Below, one piece after another: positions 1 through 8,480 of a stretch of 64,000 nucleotides of DNA. The stretch is from Vagococcus elongatus (GTDB taxonomy: Bacteria; Bacillota; Bacilli; Lactobacillales; Vagococcaceae), in the NCBI RefSeq assembly GCF_003987645.1, contig NZ_NGKA01000003.1, positions 1 through 64,000 of the forward strand, given 5' to 3'. The notes under the pieces were generated by a model. That model worked only from the letters and a program-made list of their open reading frames with translations, was not told where the DNA came from and ran no database searches. The translations under genes and the position numbers were made by a program. Each line of letters opens with the position of its first letter. Within the stretch, counting starts at the first letter, position 1.

Positions 1-57
1 TTAGGCGCTTTAACCATAACAGATTGGGGCTCTTTTTGTACACCCAAAGGGTGTTAA
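1..57 (+). CDS. C-terminal tail of a gene cut by the window edge (unidentified)
   Basis: Frame 1 is open from the first base to a TAA at 55-57 and encodes 18 residues ending TPKGC. A strong terminator follows four bases later, which is what would be expected after a real gene. The tail is too short to identify, and it could also be chance open sequence. Confidence 0.3.
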   Translation, partial: LGALTITDWGSFCTPKGC

Positions 58-60
58 AAT

Positions 61-104
61 AAAACAAGATAAACACCGTCACAAAAGTGTTTATCTTGTT
101 TTTT
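61..104 (+). terminator. Rho-independent terminator
   Basis: A 16-bp perfect stem (61-76 with 87-102) closes a 10-base loop and runs into T residues. It ends the gene whose tail lies at 1-57 and isolates the glycan locus from upstream transcription. The stem is A-flanked on the left, so it may work in both directions. Confidence 0.85.
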
Positions 105-801
105 CAAATAAGTATGAATTATCCAGGATAAAGATAAAAAAGTATTCAAATTAATGACAGAATTTCCCTTTATATTTGTTGAGAATATGTGATCTTTTAT
201 AAGAACCTAATTTCTTAGTGAATTATCCGGGAAAAAATGATACAATATTAATGTTATTGTATTAATTTGGTAAAATACCGTTTTTTTAAAAATACAGTCT
301 ACTGATAAAATAATGTACCGGTAAAAAACAAAGAAATTAGAGTTTGGTGGTCAGGAAACTATGACAGTTGATTTGCTGTTCTGAGTTTGTCAATCGATGC
401 ACACTAATAATTGTTTTTCAACTGCTGAGGAAGTACTTCCCAAAGCAGTGAAGTTGCATTGTTGATCTTTTGGAATAATTGGTATTTTAAAGTGCGACTG
501 AGACATTACTTAAAAAAACCGTATTATTCGAAGAAATAATCACCAGTGACGAATATTAACATAAGAAGAGTCAACTTCCTGTCTGCTATTTTAAACGCAA
601 ACTTCAAATGGCTGGAAAACCTGTCATAAATTAATTACTTATTGGAGAGAGACAATAAAAACTTATTTGGTATATAGACTTGGGAGAAAACTTTTTTGGA
701 GCAATCCGTGAGTACGTTTCAAAAAATGCTGATTAATTATTCTGAATATTGTGTATAATTTTTTTGTTTTTATACAGTCAGCATCTAAGGACATCTGAGT
801 T
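105..801. other. Long leader region without a convincing gene
   Basis: About 700 AT-rich bases precede the glycan operon. Visible structure: an inverted repeat ATACAATA (240-247) / TATTGTAT (255-262) just before a TAAAAT at 271-276; a 12-bp palindrome GGAAGTACTTCC (429-440) nested inside ACTGCT/AGCAGT arms (421-449); and a TATAAT at 754-759 that could be the operon promoter. A 25-codon open stretch ends with TAA at 734-736 (last residues EYVSKNAD) and reads like the tail of a lost coding sequence, but no family can be named. The region is probably decayed regulatory or coding DNA plus a long 5' leader. Confidence 0.5.
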
Positions 802-929
802 TTGGAATCCAAAGCAACCTTTGCAGGTGTATTTACTGCAACGGGCAGGAGGAAGGTTAGAGAAAAAACTGTACATCTTAGAAGTTACCGAGGATTAATT
901 GTTACCGAGTTGTGTTTCAAAAAAGGGGC

Positions 930-959
930 GAATGATATATTCGGAGAAATATATCATTC
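930..959 (+). promoter_or_regulatory. Leader hairpin before the dehydratase gene
   Basis: An 11-bp perfect inverted repeat (930-940 with 949-959, loop 941-948) lies 28 bases upstream of the chosen ATG. There is no T tract on the plus strand, so it is not a plain terminator. It may shape translation or stability of the operon mRNA. It lies inside the open frame that extends upstream to 802, which argues against that extension being translated. Confidence 0.4.
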
Positions 960-987
960 TAAAAAAAGTTTGGAAGAGTGGTTTTTT

Positions 988-2793
988 ATGTCCAGAAGGG
1001 TGAAAATTTGTTTAATTTTTTTTATTGATTCATTGTTTATTGTTATGGCAAACTTATTTGCACATATCTATATGAATCCTTTGGTATTTATTACTCCTAA
1101 AACATGGATGCTGACCTTAATGGTTCAATTAGGTATCTATTGGATTTTAGGAGCAGTGCTTAACATTTTTAATAGGGTTAACCGTCAAGCCAACTTGAGG
1201 GAGATCATTGCCATTTCCACATCACTATTTGTGGGGCTGATCGTGGAGTTGGCATTTTTGGCCGTAGTCGGTGACAGTTATAGTCTTCGTTATGTTTTGC
1301 TGACATATGTATTTAGTGTGATTCTGATATGCGGCAGCCGTATCGGCTGGAAACTCTTTATTGAATATCGCATCCAACATGGGAATAAAATTTCTCATGG
1401 GAAAAGGACCTTGATTATTGGTGCCGGTGCCGGTGGAATAATTTTGATTGAAACGTTGAAACATTCTGTTACAAATGATGAGATTGATGTAGTAGGTTTT
1501 ATCGACGATGATAAAGACAAACACGGCATTGTTATTTGCGGAAAATCAGTACTAGGTACGATAGATGACTTGCCCCAAGTTATTGATGATTACGAGATAG
1601 AGCAGTTAACGGTGGCCATACCTTCTTTACCTCCATCCGGCTATGAAAAAATTGTTGATATTGCTCAGCAAAAGCATATTAAAGTGAACTCCATGCCATC
1701 TATTGAAGACATCGCTTCTGGGGAAGTGCGTATGAATAAGTTGCGGGAGATTGATGTGGTTGATTTGTTGGGGCGTGAAGAAGTGGAATTAGACATGGCT
1801 ATTATTTCTAATCAACTAACGGACAAGGTCGTGATGGTGACAGGTGCAGGCGGGTCAATCGGTTCTGAAATATGCCGGCAAGTCCTGCGTTTTTCTCCCA
1901 AACAGTTGCTGCTTTTAGGCCATGGAGAAAACTCTATTTATCAGATCAATCGTGAGTTAAATAAAGTAAATACTAAAACAGAAATTATTCCTTTAATAGC
2001 AGATATTAGAGATTACAATCGCATGTTTGAGGTTATGAGCAGGTATCGTCCAAATAAGGTTTACCATGCGGCGGCTCATAAGCATGTTCCCATGATGGAG
2101 TATAACCCGGGAGAAGCATTAAAAAATAATGTTTACGGTACTAAAAATACAGCAGAAGCAGCAGTAGCTAACAATATAGATTCTTTTGTGATGATTTCCA
2201 CAGATAAAGCAACTAATCCACCGAATGTGATGGGAGCAACAAAAAGGATTGCTGAGATGCTCATAACAGGACTGAATGGTAGAGGAAAAACAAAATTTTC
2301 TGCGGTACGTTTTGGCAATGTTTTAGGCAGCCGTGGCAGTGTGGTTCCGGTGTTCAAAGAGCAAATCGAAAGTGGTGGTCCAGTGACCGTGACAGATTTT
2401 GAAATGACCCGCTACTTTATGACGATTCCTGAGGCAAGTCGGTTAGTTCTTCAAGCAGGAGCCTTAGCAAAAGGTGGAGAAATATTTATTCTCGATATGG
2501 GCGAGCCAGTGAAAATATATGATTTGGCCAAAAAAATGATTCAGCTGAGTGGCTATTCTACTGATGATATTGAGATCGTGGAATCAGGTATCCGCCCAGG
2601 TGAAAAGCTCTATGAAGAGTTATTGGTGGATAAAGAAAGAGCCGATGTGCAAGTATATGATAAAATATTTGTTGGGAATGTCAACGGGTTTGGCTACGAT
2701 GAAGTATTAGCGCGAGTAGAAAAATTTAATAAAGAGAATGAGAAACAGTTAACGAAAGAAATCATAATGCTGGCGAATGAGTCGATAAATTAA
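988..2793 (+). CDS. UDP-sugar 4,6-dehydratase/epimerase, EpsC/CapD/PglF family
   Basis: Membrane-anchored nucleoside-diphosphate-sugar dehydratase that would make a UDP-4-keto-6-deoxy-N-acetylhexosamine for glycan synthesis. The N-terminus carries about four membrane helices. It is followed by a CoA-binding-like Rossmann fold (IIGAGAGG near residue 142) and the catalytic extended SDR domain (VTGAGGSIGSE near residue 283). The usual YxxxK is replaced by MGATK (Met415, Lys419), as is normal for the PglF/FlaA1 branch. The start at ATG 988 is chosen because the product then begins like other members (MSRRVK plus first helix). The frame stays open upstream to TTG 802, but that 62-codon extension has no family resemblance and contains a hairpin. 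The resulting length of 601 aa is typical. It is followed after 15 bases by its expected partner aminotransferase. Confidence 0.88.
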   Translation: MSRRVKICLIFFIDSLFIVMANLFAHIYMNPLVFITPKTWMLTLMVQLGIYWILGAVLNIFNRVNRQANLREIIAISTSLFVGLIVELAFLAVVGDSYSLRYVLLTYVFSVILICGSRIGWKLFIEYRIQHGNKISHGKRTLIIGAGAGGIILIETLKHSVTNDEIDVVGFIDDDKDKHGIVICGKSVLGTIDDLPQVIDDYEIEQLTVAIPSLPPSGYEKIVDIAQQKHIKVNSMPSIEDIASGEVRMNKLREIDVVDLLGREEVELDMAIISNQLTDKVVMVTGAGGSIGSEICRQVLRFSPKQLLLLGHGENSIYQINRELNKVNTKTEIIPLIADIRDYNRMFEVMSRYRPNKVYHAAAHKHVPMMEYNPGEALKNNVYGTKNTAEAAVANNIDSFVMISTDKATNPPNVMGATKRIAEMLITGLNGRGKTKFSAVRFGNVLGSRGSVVPVFKEQIESGGPVTVTDFEMTRYFMTIPEASRLVLQAGALAKGGEIFILDMGEPVKIYDLAKKMIQLSGYSTDDIEIVESGIRPGEKLYEELLVDKERADVQVYDKIFVGNVNGFGYDEVLARVEKFNKENEKQLTKEIIMLANESIN

Positions 2794-2808
2794 GGAGTAA
2801 ATAAACTT

Positions 2809-3921
2809 ATGAATGAGAGAGTTTTTTTATCTTCTCCTCATATGAGTGAAGAAGGTTACGAAAAGGAATATATCAATGAAGCGTTTGAAACAAATTGGAT
2901 AGCTCCTTTAGGAGAAAATGTGAATAAGTTTGAAGAAGAATTGGCACATTATGTGGGAGTCAGATATGCCGCAGCATTGTCATCCGGAACAGCTGCCATT
3001 CACTTAGCTTTAAAGGCTGTAGGAGTGAAAGCAGGAGATATTGTATTTTGCCAAAGTTTGACTTTTTCTGCGACAGCAAATCCTATTCTTTATGAAGGAG
3101 CTGTGCCTGTTTTTATTGACAGTGAAAGAGAAAGCTGGAATATGGACCCAGTAGCATTAGAAGAAGCGTTTCAGAAATATACGCCTAAAGCAGTGTTGGT
3201 GGTTCATCTTTATGGGCACCCAGCTAAATTAGATGAAATTAAATCAATTTGTGATAAATATCATACGGTACTTATTGAAGATGCTGCCGAAAGTTTGGGA
3301 ACAACTTATAAAGGACAATTAACAGGCTCGATTGGCGAATATGGTATTTTCTCTTTCAATGGCAATAAAATTATTACGACATCAGGTGGGGGTATGCTAG
3401 TCTCCAATCATGAAGAACGTATCAATAAGGTGCGTTTTTGGGCGACACAAAGTCGCGATAATGCTCCTCACTATCAACACTCGGAAATTGGTTACAACTA
3501 CCGTATGAGCAATGTGTTGGCCGGGATAGGAAGAGGACAGCTGAAAGTTTTGGAACAAAGAGTGGATAAAAAAAGGGCGGTTTTTCACCGATATCGGGAT
3601 GAATTATCTGATTTGTCAGGTGTATCATTTCCAGAAGATTTCTCATGGGGAGTTTCCAATCATTGGCTAAGTGTCATGACGATAGATGGTGATATTACGC
3701 CAACTATGATTAGAGAAGAACTAGAAAAGCATAATATCGAAAGCCGTCCTATTTGGAAACCTATGCATATACAACCAATTTTCAAGAAATACGAATATTT
3801 TGGCAGTGGAGTATCAGAAGAGTTGTTTGCTAAGGGAATTTGTTTACCAAGTGATACTAAAATGACTGAAGAGCAGCAAGATGAAGTTATCAAAATTATT
3901 AAGAATTTATGGGATAGATAA
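2809..3921 (+). CDS. PLP-dependent sugar aminotransferase, DegT/DnrJ/EryC1 family (PglE/EpsN type)
   Basis: Transfers an amino group to the 4-keto sugar produced by the preceding dehydratase, giving a UDP-4-amino-4,6-dideoxy-N-acetylhexosamine. The 370 residues match the family length. Seen in the sequence: the cofactor-anchoring SSGTAAIHLALKA segment, the EDAAESLG stretch, and the Schiff-base lysine in NGNKIITTSGGG (Lys187). The start ATG follows an AAGGAG site. It overlaps neither neighbour and is followed two bases later by the sugar transferase, so the three genes form one tight unit. A PglD/EpsM-type acetyltransferase, the usual next enzyme, is not seen. Confidence 0.9.
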   Translation: MNERVFLSSPHMSEEGYEKEYINEAFETNWIAPLGENVNKFEEELAHYVGVRYAAALSSGTAAIHLALKAVGVKAGDIVFCQSLTFSATANPILYEGAVPVFIDSERESWNMDPVALEEAFQKYTPKAVLVVHLYGHPAKLDEIKSICDKYHTVLIEDAAESLGTTYKGQLTGSIGEYGIFSFNGNKIITTSGGGMLVSNHEERINKVRFWATQSRDNAPHYQHSEIGYNYRMSNVLAGIGRGQLKVLEQRVDKKRAVFHRYRDELSDLSGVSFPEDFSWGVSNHWLSVMTIDGDITPTMIREELEKHNIESRPIWKPMHIQPIFKKYEYFGSGVSEELFAKGICLPSDTKMTEEQQDEVIKIIKNLWDR

Positions 3922-3923
3922 AT

Positions 3924-4604
3924 ATGAAACAAACTTTTTACTGTAAATACGGGAAGAGATTTTTGGATATAGTTTTATCGGGATTGGCTCTATTAGTATT
4001 TTCACCGGTTATTTTATTTGTTGGAATCTTAGTGAGAGTTAAATTAGGATCTCCGGTAATTTTTTCGCAAAGTCGTCCAGGATTAAACGAGAAAATATTT
4101 AAAATGTATAAATTTAGGACTATGACTGCTGAAGAAGATCAAGATGGAAATTTGCTTCCAGATGAACAAAGATTGACAAGGTTTGGGAAATTATTAAGAG
4201 CCACCAGCTTAGATGAATTACCTGAATTGTGGAATATATTAAAGGGTGATATGTCCATTGTGGGGCCAAGGCCACAGTTAATAAAGGATTTGCACTTCAT
4301 GTCAAGTGTAGAAAAAAAAAGGCAAGCTGTCTTACCAGGATTAACTGGTCTTGCTCAAGTGAATGGTAGAAATGCAATAAGCTGGGGGAAAAAATTAAAC
4401 TACGATTTAATTTATATAAAAAACATCACATTTTTCAATGACTTAAAAATAATTTTATTAACAGTAGGAAAAGTATTTAAACGAGAAAATATTTCAGCTG
4501 ATGGGATGGAAACAGCAGAGGATTTAGGCGACTATCTCTTAAGGATGAATAAAATATCACAAGAAGAGTACAACAAAATATTAGGAGAAATTTTAAATGA
4601 TTGA
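3924..4604 (+). CDS. Initiating sugar-1-phosphate transferase (EpsL/PglC/WbaP-type, bacterial sugar transferase)
   Basis: Moves a sugar phosphate from a UDP-sugar to undecaprenyl phosphate, the first membrane step of repeat-unit assembly. The 226 residues open with one hydrophobic segment (residues 17-37), followed by the family hallmarks SRPGLNEKIFKMYKFRTM, the TRFGKLLRATSLDELPELWN block and GDMSIVGPRPQL. This is the small PglC-like form with a single membrane segment plus a C-terminal extension. It begins two bases after the aminotransferase stop. Its own stop overlaps the start of a decayed glycosyltransferase. Confidence 0.92.
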   Translation: MKQTFYCKYGKRFLDIVLSGLALLVFSPVILFVGILVRVKLGSPVIFSQSRPGLNEKIFKMYKFRTMTAEEDQDGNLLPDEQRLTRFGKLLRATSLDELPELWNILKGDMSIVGPRPQLIKDLHFMSSVEKKRQAVLPGLTGLAQVNGRNAISWGKKLNYDLIYIKNITFFNDLKIILLTVGKVFKRENISADGMETAEDLGDYLLRMNKISQEEYNKILGEILND

Positions 4605-5250
4605 AAAATATACCTCAAAAAAAGTATCCATTATCACAGCTGTTTTTAAAACAATTGGAGCACAGAGATATTTATTTTGAAGTACAAGTCATGTCATAAA
4701 CTTTTTTATTAAATCTTTTGAGTATTTAAACACATACACATATACATTGAAAAAGACTTATTTTACCAATAATTAGAGTAGAAGTTAGAAACATAAGTCC
4801 CCAATTATTTGAGATAGCTCCCCTTCTCATGACTGAAGCTCATTCTATTGGTGTTGTAAAAATATTGAATTGAAAAGCAAAAGATAATAAGCAAATAAGA
4901 CATTATATTTGAGCTCTTATAAGGATTGGATAAGCGTTGTGCTTCACCATCAGGTCTTAATAGAATAACGTTTAAAGAGAATATGTGCTCCTTATTAGAG
5001 AAGAAGGGGACTCTCCAATAAATAAATTTGAATTTAAATTATTTTTTGATTATGAATAAAAATCCCTTCTCCTTATATTTCAGTAAATGAATAATTTGTA
5101 AACAAGTATATTATTCACATATTTATAAACTCCATACAATGTGGATAGGTTAAAAAGATTATGACTATTTATTTCAGATTAGATTTCTAGAAAATTTGAC
5201 TGAGAACATTATTGAATTTTAGTTGGATAATATTGAATTAATTTAAAGGG
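4597..5250 (+). pseudogene. Decayed glycosyltransferase (GT2 start) and eroded sequence
   Basis: An ATG at 4597 overlaps the sugar transferase stop by eight bases and starts 27 codons including KKVSIITAVFK, which is how family-2 glycosyltransferases begin, before a TGA at 4678-4680. The rest of the 650-base stretch has short open pieces in several frames and many stops, with no intact gene. The simplest reading is a glycosyltransferase (and perhaps a further gene such as an acetyltransferase) lost by deletion and frameshift. Identification beyond the N-terminal motif is inference. Confidence 0.5.
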
Positions 5251-5259
5251 GTGAATGAT

Positions 5260-6408
5260 TTGAAAAAAGCTCTAATTGTGTCATCTGTTGCTTCGATGAT
5301 TAAAATTTTTAATATGGACAATATCAGGATCTTACTGAGTCTAGGTTATGAAGTTGACGTTGCAACTAACTTTGATAATCCGGGAACAATTAGTTTAGCT
5401 GATTCAAAAAAACTCATAGAAGAACTGAGGGAAATGTCTGTTGGTTGTTTTCAAATTGATTTTTCAAGAAATGTTACTGATTTTAAAATGATAATTAAAT
5501 CCTTTAAGCAATTACGTCAATTATCGCTTAAAGACTATGATATAATGCACTGTCATTCCCCTATTGGTGGAGCATTAGCACGAATGGCCTTCAAAAACAA
5601 GAAGACAAGTATCATGTATACAGCACATGGATTTCATTTTTTTCGAGGGGGTCCTATAAAGGATTGGATATTATACTATCCAGTTGAGAGATACCTGTCT
5701 AGATATACGGATTATTTACTTATAATAAATGATGGCGATGCATCTGTCGCTAAAAAATTTAAAGCAACTCAGGTTATTCAACTTCCGGGAGTAGGAATTG
5801 ATTGGGAAAAGTATAATATTGTAATTAGTGAAAATGAAAAAAAAGAATTAAAAAGAAAATTTAAAATTGATAAATCTACAAAAGTAATGATATCTGTTGG
5901 GGAACTGAACAATAATAAGAATCATATTTTGGGGATTAAAGCAGTCAAGGAACTCTCTAAGTATGATTTAGAATATATCATATGTGGAATTGGACAAGAG
6001 AGAGAGAGTTTAATAGAAAAATCTAAAGAACTTGGAGTTATAGACAAAGTTCATTTACTAGGATTTCGAAATGATATTGAAAAAATTTATAAAATATGTG
6101 ATATATGTTTATTTCCATCTAAAAGGGAAGGACTTGGACTCGCAGGACTTGAAGCTATGGCATCAGGTTTACCTTTAGTTACCTCAAGTGTGGGCGGAAT
6201 AAAAGATTATATGACTAACGGAAGAACGGGGTACATGTTTAGTGATTTAGTCAATCCTAAAGAACTTGTTGCTGCTGTAGAAAAAATTTTAGAAATGGAC
6301 TCTTTAAAGCTAAATGAGATTTCAAACTACAACAAAGCTGTTTCTAAAAAGTATGATAAAGAAAATGTCTCTGGTCTCATGAGAAAAATTTACAAAGAAA
6401 TTCATTAA
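5260..6408 (+). CDS. Family 4 glycosyltransferase (EpsD/EpsF-like)
   Basis: Adds a sugar from a nucleotide donor to the lipid-linked repeat unit on the cytoplasmic side. About 380 residues form two Rossmann-like halves. The N-terminal half has the MHCHSPIGGALAR segment and the TAHGFHFFRGGP motif found in EpsD-like enzymes. The C-terminal half has the donor-binding region SKREGLGLAGLEAMASGLP with the E-x7-E pattern typical of GT4. The start is taken as TTG 5260 because the GGGGTGA at 5248-5254 is well placed for it, whereas GTG 5251 lies inside that site. The substrate cannot be deduced. Confidence 0.85.
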   Translation: MKKALIVSSVASMIKIFNMDNIRILLSLGYEVDVATNFDNPGTISLADSKKLIEELREMSVGCFQIDFSRNVTDFKMIIKSFKQLRQLSLKDYDIMHCHSPIGGALARMAFKNKKTSIMYTAHGFHFFRGGPIKDWILYYPVERYLSRYTDYLLIINDGDASVAKKFKATQVIQLPGVGIDWEKYNIVISENEKKELKRKFKIDKSTKVMISVGELNNNKNHILGIKAVKELSKYDLEYIICGIGQERESLIEKSKELGVIDKVHLLGFRNDIEKIYKICDICLFPSKREGLGLAGLEAMASGLPLVTSSVGGIKDYMTNGRTGYMFSDLVNPKELVAAVEKILEMDSLKLNEISNYNKAVSKKYDKENVSGLMRKIYKEIH

Positions 6409-6420
6409 AGGAGCTTAACT

Positions 6421-7557
6421 TTGAAAGTAATTGCATTTTATTTACCACAATTTCATCCGACTGAATTAAACAATAAATATTGGGGGGAAGGATTTACCGA
6501 ATGGGTAAATGTAAAAAGAGCGAAACCACTATTTAATAATCATAGACAACCAAGAATACCATTGGAACAAAATTATTATGATTTATTGGATATAAGTACG
6601 TTGGAATGGCAAGCTGATATTGCACAAAAATACGGCATCTATGGTTTTTGTTTTTATCATTATTGGTTTAATGGAACACTTCAATTAGAAAAACCTGCAG
6701 AGTTGCTTTTAAATAATAAAAGTATTGATATTAATTATTGTTTTAGTTGGGCAAATGAACCGTGGACTCAAGCATGGGTTTCTAAAAGTGACTCGATTAT
6801 AATGCCTCAGAAGTATGGCGGAAAAAAAGATTGGAAACTTCATTTTGAATATTTACTCTCTTTTTTTAAAGATGAGCGCTATATAAAGAATAATGGAAAA
6901 CCATTACTCATAATCTATCGTCCAGAACAAATAGATTGTTTAAATGAAATGTTAGATTTTTTTGTGGAACTAGCACTAGCAAATGGATTTCCGGGAATTG
7001 AATTTGCCTATCAACATATTGATTTTGACAAAATGAAAGTGAAAGATGATAGTAGATTTTCGTATAATATTGAGTATGAACCATTGTATAGTCTAGACAG
7101 ATTCATCGAGCAGTCCAATATGAAATTTATTTTTAACGTTATGAAAAAAGTTGATGATGTACTATTTAAATTTTTCAATAAAAAATTTTCTACATTATAT
7201 TTAAAAAAGGTAAGAACTTATGATTATGATACGATTTGGGAGAAGTCTTTTCAAAATGAGAACATCACATCTAAGAATATTGCCGGAGCATTTGTTGACT
7301 GGGATAATACACCAAGAAGGGGAAGTAAAGGGGTTGCTTACATCGGGGCAAATCCAACCAAATTTAAAAAATATTTCGAAAGAAAAGTAAATCAAGTGAA
7401 AAAAGATTATAGTAATGATATGCTTTTCATATTTTCGTGGAATGAGTGGGCCGAGGGAGGATATCTAGAGCCGGATACGGAATTTGGTTTCCAGTATTTG
7501 GAGGCCATCAAAGAGACTCTGGACAAAGCAGGTGAAAATCCTTATGAAAGAGACTGA
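6421..7557 (+). CDS. Glycoside hydrolase 99-like / WbsX domain protein
   Basis: The 378-residue protein shows the WbsX pattern from its first residues: FYLPQFHP, then EGFTEWVNVKRAKPLF, then YGFCFYHYWFNG, CFSWANEPWT and, near the end, IFSWNEWAEGGYLEP. Proteins of this family occur in many O-antigen and exopolysaccharide loci and resemble GH99 endo-mannanase folds, but their exact reaction is mostly untested. The acidic residues in NEPW and NEWAEGG are candidate active-site groups. It starts at TTG 6421 behind AAAGGAG, 12 bases after the GT4 gene. The GT2 start lies inside its 3' end, so the genes are translated together. Confidence 0.82.
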   Translation: MKVIAFYLPQFHPTELNNKYWGEGFTEWVNVKRAKPLFNNHRQPRIPLEQNYYDLLDISTLEWQADIAQKYGIYGFCFYHYWFNGTLQLEKPAELLLNNKSIDINYCFSWANEPWTQAWVSKSDSIIMPQKYGGKKDWKLHFEYLLSFFKDERYIKNNGKPLLIIYRPEQIDCLNEMLDFFVELALANGFPGIEFAYQHIDFDKMKVKDDSRFSYNIEYEPLYSLDRFIEQSNMKFIFNVMKKVDDVLFKFFNKKFSTLYLKKVRTYDYDTIWEKSFQNENITSKNIAGAFVDWDNTPRRGSKGVAYIGANPTKFKKYFERKVNQVKKDYSNDMLFIFSWNEWAEGGYLEPDTEFGFQYLEAIKETLDKAGENPYERD

Positions 7558-8458
7558 AAAAATTAGAGTTGCCGTTTTGATGTCAACGTATAATGGAGAA
7601 AGATATTTACAGACACAAATCGATTCAATTTTGAAGCAGAAAGGTTATTTTACGTTGGATTTAATTGTCAGAGATGATGGATCAACAGATGGCACACTTA
7701 AGATTTTAGAAAATTATCAAAATAAAGGAAAGTTAAAATATTTTGAAGGGAAAAACTTAGGTCCAGCTCAAAGTTTTTTGGACTTATTAAGTAAGGTCCA
7801 AAACTATGATTACTACGCATTTTCTGATCAAGATGATTTTTGGCTAGAGGATAAGATTTTGAGAGCTACTAATTGTTTGCACCGTATAGAGGAAAATAAG
7901 ATGAAAATGTATCATTCAGCTACAACTTTGACCGATAAAGATTTAAATATAATAGAAGATATGTACATGAAAAAAGAAAAATGGGATTATGTTGATTTTT
8001 TAATACGAAATAATGTTACGGGGTGTACACTGGTTATTAGTCGAGAACTAGCAAGTTTAATAAATGATTATAGACCAAAAAAAATTATGATGCATGATCA
8101 TTGGATAGCTCTTTTATGTACGGTAATGAATGGTGAGTTAATTTACGATAAAGAATCAAGAATATTATATAGACAACATGAAAATAATGTCCTTGGTCAT
8201 AAAAAGAATAACTATAAGAAACTTTTAGATAATTCAATATTTCAGAAAAGAACAAATAATCGAAGTATGATGATTAAAGAACTAACAAGAGGGTATTCAA
8301 AGTTAATTCCCATAAATAATTTGCGATTGCTACAACAAGCGATATCTTCGACTGACTCACTTAATAATGCAGTCAAATTTCTAAGTAACAAACAGGTTAG
8401 GTTATCAAAAAACTACTCAATGTGGTTCTGTATTGCCGTATTATTGAAAAAATTCTAA
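7544..8458 (+). CDS. Family 2 glycosyltransferase (rhamnosyltransferase-like)
   Basis: Inverting glycosyltransferase of the GT-A fold. The donor-binding core is clear: VLMSTYNGERYLQTQIDSIL, then VRDDGSTDGT, then the metal-binding FSDQDDFWL, followed by a variable acceptor domain containing MMHDHWIALLC. About 304 residues. The longer open frame begins at 7484 inside the preceding gene, but ATG 7544 has an AGGTGA site upstream and gives the family N-terminus. It overlaps the WbsX gene by 14 bases. The H-D-H-W segment and DDG pattern resemble rhamnosyltransferases, but substrate assignment is uncertain. Confidence 0.86.
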   Translation: MKETEKIRVAVLMSTYNGERYLQTQIDSILKQKGYFTLDLIVRDDGSTDGTLKILENYQNKGKLKYFEGKNLGPAQSFLDLLSKVQNYDYYAFSDQDDFWLEDKILRATNCLHRIEENKMKMYHSATTLTDKDLNIIEDMYMKKEKWDYVDFLIRNNVTGCTLVISRELASLINDYRPKKIMMHDHWIALLCTVMNGELIYDKESRILYRQHENNVLGHKKNNYKKLLDNSIFQKRTNNRSMMIKELTRGYSKLIPINNLRLLQQAISSTDSLNNAVKFLSNKQVRLSKNYSMWFCIAVLLKKF

Positions 8459-8480
8459 AAATGATCTAAGGAGAAACAAT

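Noticed and set aside
802-987. 62-codon N-terminal extension of the dehydratase
   Set aside because: No similarity to the family N-terminus, contains a hairpin, and ATG 988 gives the usual protein.
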